Under the pieces are notes generated by a model. That model ran no database searches and had not been told where the DNA came from. It saw only the letters and a program-made list of their open reading frames with translations. From Amphiura filiformis (Eukaryota > Echinodermata > Ophiuroidea > Amphilepidida > Amphiuridae): a stretch of DNA of 64,000 nucleotides. The stretch is taken from assembly GCF_039555335.1 (NCBI RefSeq), contig NC_092628.1, positions 81,246,315 through 81,310,314 of the forward strand, written 5' to 3'. The position numbers and the translations under genes were made by a program. This document shows positions 48,201 to 59,900 of the stretch, piece by piece; positions within the stretch are counted from its first letter, which is position 1, and every line of letters starts with the position of its first letter.

Positions 48201-50620
48201 TGTTGCTATTTATGGGTTTTTGTAAAGTGAACTCTATTAATGATAAATTATACTAAATAAGCTAATAAAGATATTTTAAAAGTATTTTTCCTTCTAGCTT
48301 ACATGGTCTCGAGTTGTTCATGATCTCTATCGTTTTGTGATCGCTTTGGAATTTTTCCATGCTCGTACGGTAGATGAGTTTATCGCCGTCTAGTCTTGGA
48401 TCTATTCCTATCATTCCCTTGCATCCTGCATATCGGATCTGGAAAGCTGATGGGATCTTCTTTTTCCTGTTCCCTGTTATCTGTTAATTAAATTATTATA
48501 GGAAATAAAAAGAGTGATAAGTGGATGTCACTATCACAACGAGAATTGGCAAAGCAAGAGCGTACTATACAGAGCATTTTAAAAGGAAATTAGTCTTCCG
48601 TCTTTGCTCTAAAATTATTGTTTTGGTAACGGACACCGAACGTAGGATTCACTTTATCCGCCATTGGTAAAATAAGTAATATTCGTGAAATTTCCATTGA
48701 CTGGCAAAGTTAATGCAGAACCTCAAATACTTGTGACAGCACGAAATGTTTATATTGATCTCTTGATCAGGCTAGACCGTTCCAGAAAGAGCAAAACAAT
48801 AAATATTATTATTTTATCCCTAAAATAAATTCGGTGGAACCCAAATGCGGACCCGAGAGTCCAAACTATTGCCTTACCTTTGCAGCTAGCGATGACGAAA
48901 CTCTGCCGATACCATCAGAGAAACAATACTTCCCATCAGCACTCTTAATATCATCTTCATGCTCCACCTGCCCTGCTTCCACAGTGACTTTTACACTTTC
49001 TTCAGATGTAGAGAAACACTGTCCCATTCGAGAGACGTAAGTGGCCACACACGTGATGTTGGTAAAGGTCCCCATCCATTGCCTGACATTACTGGCCGTG
49101 TTTCCTTTCAGGTCTTTCGAGTAAAGCCAACAACCATGATCTCTCAGCTGACTATTAGAGCAAGCGAGGAAATCGTAGCAACGGTCACCAATGTGAATTC
49201 CTGAAGTGAGAACATCCACGACCCGACGTGTTATCTCATCACTCTGTGAGGTATCAAAACTACCGAGCTTACCGAAGGTTTCGTCTCGGAACACAACGCG
49301 CATGCAGAATTCTTCACCGTATTCTCGCAGAACTCTATTCTCCGCCATTAGTTCGGCTGGTAGGAGAAGACATCGGGTTGGAGTAACTATAGCGCGTCGA
49401 ACGAATCTACAATTATCGTAATGGTCATCTTCTACATCGTCGCTATCAATTGCAGCTTTGAAATTGATCTTAAACTGTTCAGCTAGATCAAGAAATCTAT
49501 CTCCTTCCAGTGTTAGATCCACCTGTAACGCCAATTGTTGAAGCGCTTTCTGAGCTGCATGATGGTCTTTGGGATGGATATTGTTAAGGATAGCGAAAAG
49601 TCTTGATGCTCTATCAGTGATCAAAAATCCTTGCGACAAAAGACACTCTAATATATACACCAACTCAAAATCCCCACCAAATCGAAGCAAAGCAGCTGAT
49701 GCTACCGATGTCGATATTCTTGTAGATACACATGTCCAGTAAATCTTGTATTTGAAAACTTGAAATCGGCTAATGACTGATTGGAAAGTACGGCATGATT
49801 CCTCTGAGACTGATATTGAAAGAACTGACGAATTACCAATGATCTCTGTACTACAACAGCAGGTCCGTGTTACTCTTGGCAACGGTGTATGTGAATCACG
49901 ATCAATTCGTTTGATAGTAGGTGGCGCCTTAAGCATGAAGTATACAGAAAGTCCAGGTCTATCTTGTGGATAATCTACAAGAACGAATTCTTGCAGATCA
50001 TCATAACGTACGCGAAGTTTGTACTCGTACTCGACTCCTCTATCGGACTGACAATGGAATAGCATGGTAAAGAATCTACTGTCATGTTCAAAGTCAATGG
50101 AGGTGGACTTGTCTTTGTTACCTTTTGTTACTGTGTCAGGATTAATAAGTGATATGTGTTTGTAATGTTCTACAAATGTCCATCTATCTTCCATGCATCC
50201 GAGTGAAAAACTACTTAATTTGATGTCTACATGAACATTTGATGTGCGGCCCGTGCGTGTATATGCTGCTTCCATGTCGGTTGACATCCATAATTTCCAG
50301 TTGTACGTATTGCAAAGTTCGCACCAAAGACGACATGAATGAAGAAATTTATTGAAGAAGTAGTCGGGTTCGGATCCATGATAAGTAGGCCTAATATTGA
50401 ACTGACAGTAATAAGGGACTCGTATGCTTGCAGCGCCTAGAAGTAAGCTCCCTTCCTCCCTGTGCTCTCTGAATTTGTGTAAGATACCACCGAAAGTGCG
50501 TTTGATTAAGTTGGGAAGACGATTCAAGGTGCCTTGGTCAGCACAGACCACTGTCAGTTTGGTATGATGTAGAGTAGCATGGTCATTGCCCTGGCCAGTA
50601 TCCCGATATCCAGAAGCCAT
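45252..50620 (-). CDS. Cellular RNA-dependent RNA polymerase, copy 3 (4 coding exons)
   Basis: Exons on the minus strand are 48878-50620, 48303-48480, 47761-48024 and 45252-47464. Introns of 397, 278 and 296 bp are GT-AG, and the joined frame is open for 1465 aa. All family motifs seen in copy 1 are present five residues earlier, including DLDGD at about 833-837 (bases 47139-47153), so a working polymerase is predicted. The C-terminal tail carries DLSDD units, then DESYDDY-type units (24 bp) and DDYRDEY units (21 bp), ending DDYRD before TAA. The body is very close to copy 2, but several patches (for example HYKHISLINPD, GIRLTSEPFF and DPVDVPPDVALEYPGR) follow copy 1 instead, suggesting gene conversion. 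The expected role is synthesis of dsRNA from RNA templates in RNA interference. The start codon is preceded by an in-frame stop and a conserved splice acceptor. Confidence 0.92.
45256..45440 (-). repeat. 21- and 24-bp coding repeats (acidic tail) in RdRP copy 3
   Basis: CGTATTCATCGCGATAGTCAT (21 bp, DDYRDEY) repeats about four times nearest the stop. It gives way to 24-bp CGTACGATTCATCGTGATAG-type units and then 15-bp TCATCAGACAAGTCA units. All are multiples of three and stay in frame. Confidence 0.85.
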
Positions 50621-50653
50621 AATTTGCGAATCGGCAGTAACCAGAGTATTGCG

Positions 50654-50689
50654 TCAGAGGCACCAAAACATGGTTTCGTCAATAATTCT
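50654..50689 (-). promoter_or_regulatory. 5' splice acceptor and short upstream ORF of RdRP copy 3
   Basis: ATCTTTCAG precedes the exon start at 50689. ATG at 50671 opens a five-codon frame (MFWCL) closed by TGA at 50654, identical in layout to copy 2. Confidence 0.5.
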
Positions 50690-50779
50690 CTGAAAGATAA
50701 AATGTTTATTGCATGATTACAGGTCGATAATCAGAAGGGTCATTAGTCCGAACACCCAATAGAGCCGGTCGTTGTAAAC

Positions 50780-50945
50780 CATAATCCTTACCATAACCCT
50801 AACCTATAACCTAAACCCTAACCTAACTATGATACTAAACCTAATCCTAACTCTAAACCTAACCTAAACGCTAAACCTAACTCTATATCCCAAATCATAA
50901 ACCAAATCTTAACCTAATCCGAACATGAAATACCATAAACCTAAG
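50780..50945. repeat. Degenerate CCCTAA (telomere-like) repeat, copy 3
   Basis: The longest of the three runs, with ATAACCCTAACCTATAACC and TAAACCTAACCTAAACGC. It sits in the predicted 5' intron. A further short CCCTAACCCTAAACCCTAACC run occurs at about 51830-51855, upstream of the promoter. Confidence 0.65.
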
Positions 50946-51286
50946 TTCATTCATCCTTTTCGTACTATACCCTTTGAATAAACGAGCTATTCCCTATTGA
51001 GTTAGGGGCATTGAAAATGGAAGAAAATGGCTAATTTTACTTTCAGAACGGAGTGCAGCTAGCGATAAAACCATACGCGTCTTTAACCCTGTATATAAAC
51101 AGGCCTATGAGTAAGAGTAAGGTGCAAATAGTAGAACTTCCACACATTTGTATAAATCAGCCTCATATGAATAGTGTATCATCAACGCCGCGCCATTAGC
51201 TAACATCACATTGCACACATTATATATTCACAAAATCCATCACATCAATTCATGGTTATTTACATACACAATAATACTTTACATAC

Positions 51287-51540
51287 CCAGAAGTGCATGC
51301 GATTTCCTTCGTAATTGCTACCTTAATGACTGAATGACATATCCTTATTTTATACCTCGCTGCTGAATGTGTTCGGTAAAGTCTGGTGATTTGACACTGT
51401 ATTAAATGACACAGTGAACCAACAGTGCACTGCAGCGCAGCAAGCTGGTGACTCATTTAATTCAAACATGGCAGAGATATATATAGATGCGCCGGGAACC
51501 GATGGCGTGAGTGTTCTGCGATGAGGGGAATTCCCAACTA
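51287..51540 (-). promoter_or_regulatory. Predicted promoter and noncoding exon of RdRP copy 3
   Basis: GGGGAATTCCC at 51525-51535 is followed 40 bp nearer the gene by CTATATATATC (51475-51485, minus strand). A donor GGGTATGTAAAG starts the predicted intron at 51286. A second, weaker kappaB-like word GGGAAATCC is just upstream (near 51576), and is also found in copy 1 near 22981. The arrangement is that of a TATA promoter with a proximal Rel-type site. Transcription start is inferred near 51450. Confidence 0.5.
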
Positions 51541-52076
51541 CATGTAGTGTGTGGTAAATGTACACAGAATGGCTGGGAAATCCATATTTAAATACTGTGT
51601 TATTATTATTAATGTATTAGTTTCACTTTATAAGATTATTATATGATTATTATAGATTATTATAATTATGATTATTATTATTATCATCATCATTATTTAA
51701 ATCATTCTTTATAACAATCTGTGTGTACCGTGTACATTTTTGTTTCTCTCACAATTCAAGAAATCCACTGTGCTAAAAACATGAACAAAATGTTGATTTG
51801 GAGCGATTACCGAATAGTCTCATTTTACCCTAACCCTAAACCCTAACCATAAATTCCATAAACGAAGACTGGACGCATGTCTAGCAAGGTGTACCCAGTT
51901 CGGTAATTGTACCCAGTTTGATAACTGTAACAAGTGCAAGTTGACACACGTACACATCGGGTTAATTTCCCGCGCGAAAATGTGCGATTTCACACTATTT
52001 TATACCCAAATCAAGGTGTTTGTCGAATGTGTGCGTAATTAAATAGTACTAAGAACAATTAATATTTCTTTTTTAC
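51541..52076. other. Spacer between promoter and satellite, unit 3
   Basis: AT-rich sequence with TTATTATT runs and a short telomere-like motif. Partly alignable to units 1 and 2. It contains two near-identical GTACCCAGTT[C/T]G[G/A]TAA words near 51893-51920. No gene seen. Confidence 0.4.
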
Positions 52077-53880
52077 ATTGGTGGTCATCCAGAGGTAGGA
52101 GAGAGTACTTATTGTGTTACCTTGATTCTTTGCAGAGATATGGAACACATCGAGCATTGGTGGTCATCCAGGGGAAGGAAAGAGTACTTATTGTGTTATC
52201 TTGATTCTTTGTAGAGATATGGAACACATCGAGCATTGGTGGTCATCCAGGGAAGGAAAGAGTACTTATTGTGTTACCTTCATTCTTTGTAGAGATTTTC
52301 AACACATCGAGCACTGGTGGTCATCCAGTGGCAGGAAAGAGTACTTATTGTGTTAACAAGATTCTTTGTAGAGGTGTGGAACACGTTGAGCATTGGTGGT
52401 CATCCAGGGGCAGGAAAGGGTAACTTGATTCTTTGTAGAGATACGGAACACATTGAGCATTAGTGGTCATCCAGGGGCAGGAAAGAATACTTATTGTGTT
52501 ACTTTGATTCTTTGTAGAGATACGGAACACACTGAGCATTGGTGGTCATCCAGGGGCAGGAAAGAGTAGTTATTGTGTTACCTGATTCTTTGTAGAGATA
52601 TGGAACACATCGAGTATTCGTGGTCATCCAGGGGCAGGAAAGAGTACTTATTGTGTTATCTTGATTCTTTGTCGAGATATGGAACACATCGAGCATTGGT
52701 GGTAATCCAGGGGTAGGAAAGTGTACTTATTGTGTTATCTTGATTCTTTGTAGAGATGTGGAACACGTCGAGCATTGGTGGTCATCCAGGGGCAGGAAAT
52801 TGTAGTTATTGTGTTACCTTGATTCTTTGTCGAGATATGGAACACATCGAGCATTGGTGGTAATCCAGGGGTAGGAAAGTGTACTTATTGTGTTACCTTG
52901 ATTCGTTGTAGAGATATGGAACACGTCGAGCATTGGTGGTCATCCAGGGGCAGCAAAGAGTACTTATTGTCTTACTTTGATTCTTTGTAGAGATGTGGAA
53001 CACGTCGAGCATTGGTGGTAATCCAGGGGTAGGAAAGTGTACTTATTGTGTTATCTTGATTCTTTGTAGAGATGTGGAACACGTCGAGTATTGGTGGTCA
53101 TCCAGGGGTAGGAAAGAGTACTTATTGTGTTATCTTGATTCTTTGTAGAGATGTGGAACACGTCGAGCATTGGTGGTAATCCAGGGGTAGGAAAGTGTAC
53201 TTATTGTGTTATCTTGATTCTTTGTAGAGATGTGGAACACGTCGAGCATTGGTGGTAATCCAGGGGTAGGAAATTGTACTTATTGTGTTATCTTGATTCT
53301 TTGTAGAGATATGGAACACGTCGAGCATTGGTGGTAATCCAAGGGTAGGAAAGTGTACTTATTGTGTTATCTTGATTCTTTGTAGAGATGTGGAACACGT
53401 CGAGCATTGGTGGTAATCCAGGGGTAGGAAAGTGTACTTATTGTGTTATCTTGATTCTTTGTAGAGATGTGGAACACGTCGAGTATTGGTGGTCATCCAG
53501 GGGTAGGAAAGAGTACTTATTGTGTTATCTTGATTCTTTGTAGAGATGTGGAACACGTCGAGCATTGGTGGTAATCCAGGGGTAGGAAAGTGTACTTATT
53601 GTGTTATCTTGATTCTTTGTAGAGATGTGGAACACGTCGAGCATTGGTGGTAATCCAGGGGTAGGAAATTGTACTTATTGTGTTATCTTGATTCTTTGTA
53701 GAGATATGGAACACGTCGAGCATTGGTGGTAATCCAAGGGTAGGAAAGTGTACTTATTGTGTTATCTTGATTCTTTGTAGAGATATGGAACACATCGAGC
53801 ATTGGTGGTCATCCAGGGCCAGGAAAGAGTACTTATTGTGTTATCTTGATTCTTTGCAGAGATATGGAACATATCGAGCA
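52077..53880 (+). repeat. 79-bp satellite array 3a, with a 395-bp higher-order repeat
   Basis: The monomer is as in array 1, but the dominant variant here is GATGTGGAACACGTCGAG with GGTAATCCAGGGGTAGG. A distinctive pattern of five monomers starting near 53086 repeats at 53481, exactly 395 bp (5 x 79) later, so a higher-order unit has formed. About 23 monomers. Confidence 0.95.
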
Positions 53881-54180
53881 TTTTTGACTTTTTTGACGAA
53901 GAAAGTATAAAGAACCTAAATGTTTCTCTCGCTACGCTCGCAAATGGGCGAATTTGGATCTTGTTTGACCGAAAACCATAAATAAACATGGTTTTTTCGC
54001 TCGCTACGCTCGCAAAGTGGAAAATTTTGGCCTTTGGTGATTTTTTTTTGGTTGGGGGGGTATCCCTGCCTACACCCCTGCCTCCAACACCCCCTCCCCG
54101 CAAGCTTGTTGCCGCTGGATGATCACCAAGACTTTACATCGCCAACGTGCAGTGACTTTTTTCATCTAAAATAGCCCCTG
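53881..54180. other. 300-bp insertion inside satellite array 3
   Basis: Non-satellite DNA with two copies of CTCGCTACGCTCGCAAA-type words (near 53929 and 54000) and a TTTTTTTTGGTTGGGGGGGT run. It interrupts a monomer, and the satellite resumes at 54181 with GAACACGTCGAGTATTGG. The minus-strand open frame over it is fused to satellite sequence and is not a gene. Probably a fragment of a dispersed repeat. Confidence 0.6.
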
Positions 54181-57123
54181 GAACACGTCGAGTATTGGTG
54201 GTCATCCAGAGGTAGGAAAGTGTACTTATTGTGTTATCTTGATTCTTTGTAGAGATATGGAACACATCGAGCATTGGTGGTAATCCAGGGGTAGGAAAGT
54301 GTACTTATTGTGTTATCTTGATTCTTTGTAGAGATGTGGAACACGTCGAGCATTGGTGGTAATCCAGGGGTAGGAAAGTGTACTTATTGTGTTATCTTGA
54401 TTCTTTGTAGAGATGTGGAACACGTCGAGTATTGGTGGTCATCCAGGGGTAGGAAAGAGTACTTATTGTGTTATCTTGATTCTTTGTAGAGATGTGGAAC
54501 ACGTCGAGCATTGGTGGTAATCCAAGGGTAGGAAAGTGTACTTATTGTGTTATCTTGATTCTTTGTAGAGATGTGGAACACGTCGAGCATTGGTGGTAAT
54601 CCAGGGATAGGAAAGTGTACTTATTGTGTTATCTTGATTCTTTGTAGAGATGTGGAACACGTCGAGCATTGGTGGTAATCCAAGGGTAGGAAAGTGTACT
54701 TATTGTGTTATCTTGATTCTTTGTAGAGATGTGGAACACGTCGAGCATTGGTGGTAATCCAGGGATAGGAAAGTGTACTTATTGTGTTATCTTGATTCTT
54801 TGTAGAGATGTGGAACACGTCGAGTATTGATGGTAATCCAGGGTAGGAAAGTGTACTTATTGTGTTATCTTGATAGTAGAGATGTGGAACACGTCGAGCG
54901 TTGGTGGTAATCCAGGGGTAGGAAAGTATACTTATTGTTTTATCTTGATTCTTTGTAGAGATATGGAACACGTCGAGCATTGGTGGTAATCCAGGGGTAG
55001 GAAAGTGTACTTATTGTGTTATCTTGATTCTTTGTAGAGATATGGAACACATCGAGCATTGGTGGTCATCCAGGGGTAAGAAAGTGTACTTATTGTGTTA
55101 TCTTGATTCTTTGTAGAGATATGGAACACGTCGAGCGTTGGTGGTAATCCAGGGGTAGGAAAGTGTACTTATTGTGTTATCTTCATTCTTTGTAGAGATA
55201 TGGAACACATCGAGTATTGGTGGTAATCCCGGGGTAGGAAAGTGTACTTATTGTGTTATCTTGATTCTTTGTAGAGATATGTAACACATCGAGCATTGGT
55301 GGTAATCCAGGGATAAGAAAGTGTACTTATTGTGTTATCTTGATTCTTTGTAGAGATATGGAACACATCGAGCATTGGTGGTCATCCAGGGGTTGTGTTA
55401 TCTTGATTCTTTGTAGAGATATGGAACACATCGAGCATTGGTGGTAATCCCGGGGTAGGAAAGTGTACTTATTGTGTTATCTTGATTCTTTGTAGAGATA
55501 TGGAACACGTTGAGCATTGGTGGTCATCCAGGGGAAGGAAAGTGTACTTATTGTGTTATCTTGATTCTTTGTAGAGATGTCGAACACGTCGAGCGTTGGT
55601 GGTAATCCCGGGGTAGGAAAGTGTACTTATTGTGTTATCTTGATTCTTTGTAGAGATATGGAACACATCGAGCATTGGTGGTCATCCAAGGGTAGGAAAG
55701 TGTACTTATTGTGTTATCTTGATTCTTTGTAGAGATATGGAACACGTCGAGCATTGGTGGTAATCCAGGGGTAGGAAAGAGTACTTATTGTGTTATCTTG
55801 ATTCTTTGTAGAGATGTGGAACACGTCGAGCATTGGTGGTAATCCAGGGATAGGAAAGTGTACTTATTGTGTTATCTTGATTCTTTGTAGAGATGTGGAA
55901 CACGTCGAGTATTGGTGGTAATCCAGGGATAGGAAAGTATACTTATTGTGTTATCTTGATTCTTTGTAGAGATATGGAACACATCGAGCATTGGTGGTCA
56001 TCCAGGGGTTGTGTTATCTTGATTCTTTGTAGAGATATGGAACACATCGAGCATTGGTGGTAATCCCGGGGTAGGAAAGTGTACTTATTGTGTTATCTTG
56101 ATTCTTTGTAGAGATATGGAACACGTTGAGCATTGGTGGTCATCCAGGGGAAGGAAAGTGTACTTATTGTGTTATCTTGATTCTTTGTAGAGATGTGGAA
56201 CACGTCGAGCGTTGGTGGTAATCCCGGGGTAGGAAAGTGTACTATTGTTGTGTATCTTGATTCTTTGTAGAGATATGGAACACATCGAGCATTGGTGGTC
56301 ATCCAAGGGTAGGAAAGTGTACTTATTGTGTTATCTTGATTCTTTGTAGAGATATGGAACACGTCGAGCATTGGTGGTAATCCAGGGATAGGAAAGAGTA
56401 CTTATTGTGTTATCTTGATTCTTTGTAGAGATGTGGAACACGTCGAGCATTGGTGGTAATCCAGGGATAGGAAAGTGTACTTATTGTGTTATCTTGATTC
56501 TTTGTAGAGATGTGGAACACGTCGAGTATTGGTGGTAATCCAGGGATAGGAAAGTATACTTATTGTGTTATCTTGATTCTTTGTAGAGATATGGAACACA
56601 TCGAGCATTGGTGGTCATCTAGGGGTAGGAAAGTGTACTTATTGTGTTATCTTGATTCTTTGTAGAGATGTGGAACACGTCGAGTATTGGTGGTCATCCA
56701 GGGGTAGGAAATAGTAGTTATTGTGTTATCTTGATTCTTTGTAGAGATATGGAACATATCGAGCATTGGTGGTCATCCAGGGGTAGACAAGTGTACTTAT
56801 TGTGTTATCTTGATTCTTTGTAGAGATATGGAACACGTCGAGCGTTGGTGGTAATCCAGGGATAGGAAAGTGTACTTATTGTGTTATCTTGATTCTTTGT
56901 AGAGATATGGAACACGTCGAGCGTTGGTGGTAATCCCGGGGTAGGAAAGTGTACTTATTGTGTTATCTTGATTCTTTGTAGAGATATGGAACACGTCGAG
57001 CATTGGTGGTAATCCAGGGATAGGAAAGTGTACTTATTGTGTTATCTTGATTCTTTGTAGAGATATGGAACACGTCGAGCGTTGGTGGTAATCCCGGGGT
57101 AGGAAAGAGTACTTATTGTGTTA
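54181..57123 (+). repeat. 79-bp satellite array 3b, with a 616-bp higher-order repeat
   Basis: About 37 monomers in the same orientation. A truncated monomer (CCAGGGGTTGTGTTATC) at 55391 recurs at 56007 with its neighbours, a 616-bp spacing, showing duplication of a block that includes a deletion-bearing unit. Variant GGTAATCCCGGGGTAGG is common here. Confidence 0.95.
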
Positions 57124-58326
57124 CGAGGGTTTACTGCAAACGCACAAAACACGCGTATTTAGGCGTTCAGACACTTTACGGACCCCTTCAAATCCAAAGT
57201 CCCAAAGTCCAACGCGTACAAAATCTTGAAAACGTACGCGTTCAAATATTGCAAGATTTGAATAGAGAAACACCCGATATTTTGCATTTATTCTCGGCTT
57301 TTGGCATTTAGGACCTACTCCCGATATGCAGGGCCCGTCACATTTTGTCAGCATCGGTCCATACATGTTTAGTTTAGTGATTGCGAGTCTAAAGACTTGT
57401 ATAGTGTCAGTTTGAAATTTTGCAAATTGAGTTCGGGTCCTTTTTCTGTTTAAATGATGCACCAAATGGCTTCAATTGGACATTCATTTTGCAACATTTT
57501 CCCTCTCAGGGGGGACATACCCCTCAGACACTCCCATGCGTAGTGGATAAACAAGTGGCCATTTTCGGTTCTGCTTGCCAATTTAGGCCATATTTTTAAC
57601 ACATCACGCGCATTTCAGCACAAAATCAATTGAAAGAACATCTTAAGACCGATATTCAACTTCTAGTAAACGAAATTAATTAGTGGTAGGGCCTAGGCCT
57701 TATTTGCTCCGCGCGCAATTGGGGGGGGCATTATGTATCCTTAGCCCTGGGCGCCACAACCCCTAGCTACGCCACTGCCCGCGTCTAAGATATTCTCGGG
57801 TGGGGTGGGGGTGGGGGTAGGGGCGCTACCAACCCTAGTTTCGGCATTGCATCCCCCTGCGTAGTTGATAAACAAATGGTCACTTTCACATGCTTTCGAT
57901 ATATGCTAATTTATGTTTAAAACAATTTATAGGCCTACCATAATAGGGTAAACTTGCCGTCCACGAAAGGCTCCGTGGACTGCTCATTTCACAAATTTTC
58001 CGCTTTTTAAACTAAACCTTTACATATTAATAGTGCCAAAATGGCCAAATTGTTTCAATTAGGTCTTCATTTTGCAAACGTTTCTTACTTCTCAGTTGGG
58101 CATTTTTTACATTTTATTATATTCTTCTAAAATTGCCCCCCCCCCCCCTTCCTAACTGCTTTAGATCCGCCACTGCTCCAAAAACACACACATTGTTAAA
58201 AATGTCAAAAATAATATATATTATAAAAATACCCCTTGGGCAATGTTTTGGACCCCTTCAGAGAAAAAAATTCACAATTGAAAGGGTCCAAAAATACCCC
58301 TTCAGCAAAATGCTTAAAGAAAACCC
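57124..58326. other. Non-satellite island between arrays 3 and 4
   Basis: About 1.2 kb of different sequence. ATGGCTTCAATTGGACATTC (near 57465) and TTGTTTCAATTAGGTCTTCA (near 58047), both followed by TTTTGCAA and a CTCAG-GGG word, belong to a family also seen at 5705 and 6405. C- and G-runs occur at 57720 and 58138. I see no gene; the minus-strand open frame at 57121-57465 has no recognisable domain. Confidence 0.5.
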
Positions 58327-59900
58327 TGTGTGTTACCTTGATTCTTTGTAGATATGAAACACATCGAGCATTGGTGGTCATCCAGGGTGAGGCAGGAAAG
58401 AGTACTTATTGTGTTACCTCGATTCTTTGTAGAGATATGGAACACATCGAGCATTTGTGGTACTCCAGGGGCAAGAAAAAGTACTTATTTTGTTACCATG
58501 ATTCTTTGTAGAGATATGGAACACATTGAGCATTGGTGGTCATCCAGGGGCAAGAGAAAGAGTACTTATTGTGTTACCTTGATTCTTTGTAGAGATATGG
58601 AGCACATTGAGCATTGGTGGCCATCTAGGGGTAGGAAAGAGTACTTATTGTGTCACCTTGATTCTTTGTAGAGATATGGAACACATTGACCATTGGTGGT
58701 CATCCAGGGGCAGGAAAGAGTACTTGATGTGTTACCTTGATTCTTTGTAGAGATATGGAGCACATTGAGCATTGGTGGTAATCCAGGGGTAGGAACGTGT
58801 ACTTATTGTGTTACCTTGATTCTTTGTAGAGATATGGAACACGTCGAGTATTGGTGGTCATCAAGGGGCAGGAAAGAGTACGCGTGTTACCTTGATTCTT
58901 TGTAGAGATATGGAACACATCGAGCATTGGTGGTCATTCAGGGGCAGGAAAGAGTACTTATTGTGTTACTTTGATTCTTTGTAGAGATATGGAACACATC
59001 GAGTATTGGTGGTCATTCAGGGGCAGGAAAGAGTACTTATTGTGTTACCTTGATTCTTTGTAGAGATATGGAACACATCGAGTATTGGTGGTCATCAAGG
59101 GGCAGGAAAGAGTACGCGTGTTACCTTGATTCTTTGTAGAGATATGGAACACATCGAGCATTGGGGGTAATCCCGGGGTAGGAAAGTGTACTTATTGTGT
59201 TACAATGTACCTTGATTCTTTGCAGAGATGTAGAACACGTCGAGCATTGGTGGTCATCCAAGGGCTGGAAAGAGTACTTATTGTGTTATCTTGATTCTTT
59301 GTAGAGATATGGAACACATCGAGCATTGGTGGTCATCCAGGGCCAGGAAAGAGTACTTATTGTGTTACCTTGATTCTTTGTAGAAATATGGAACACATCG
59401 AGCATTGGTGGTCATCCAGGGCCAGGAAAGAGTACTTATTGTGTTATCTTGATTCTTTGTAGAGATATGGAACACGTCGAGCATTGGTGGTCATCCAGGG
59501 GCAGGAAATAGTAGTTATTGTGTTACTTTGCTTCTTTGTAGAGACGTGGAACACATCGAGCATTGGTGGTCATCCAGGGGCAGGAAAGAGTACTTGTGTT
59601 ACCTTGATTCTTTGTAGAGATATGAAACACGTCGAGCATTGGTGGTCATCCAGGGACAGGAAAGAAGTTTGGCGGTCATCCAGTTGTGTTACTTTGCTTC
59701 TTTGTAAAGATGTGGAACACATCGAGTCATCCAGGGGCAGGAAAGAGTACTTATTGTATTACCTTGATTCTTTGTAGAGATATGGAACACATCGAGCATT
59801 GGTGGTCATCCAGGGGCAGGAAAGAGTACTTATTGTGTTACCTTGATTCTGCGTAGAGGTAGAACACATTGAGAATTGGTGGTCATCCAGGTGATGGAAA
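58327..59900 (+). repeat. 79-bp satellite array 4 (about 20 monomers)
   Basis: Same monomer, closer to the GGTCATCCAGGGGCAGG variants of arrays 1 and 2 than to array 3, with several shortened units (for example AGAGTACGCGTGTTACC, twice). It decays near 59890 into GGTGATGGAAAATATTTG. Confidence 0.93.

Noticed and set aside
53762-54103. 114-residue-scale open frame within satellite array 3
   Set aside because: It fuses a non-satellite insertion to satellite monomers and has no recognisable domain.
52077-57123. CRISPR-like array
   Set aside because: There are no unique spacers; the whole 79 bp repeats head to tail, and the genome is eukaryotic.
57121-57465. Minus-strand open frame of about 114 codons
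   Set aside because: It starts in a dispersed repeat and ends at the satellite edge. No domain, splice context or conserved copy supports a gene.
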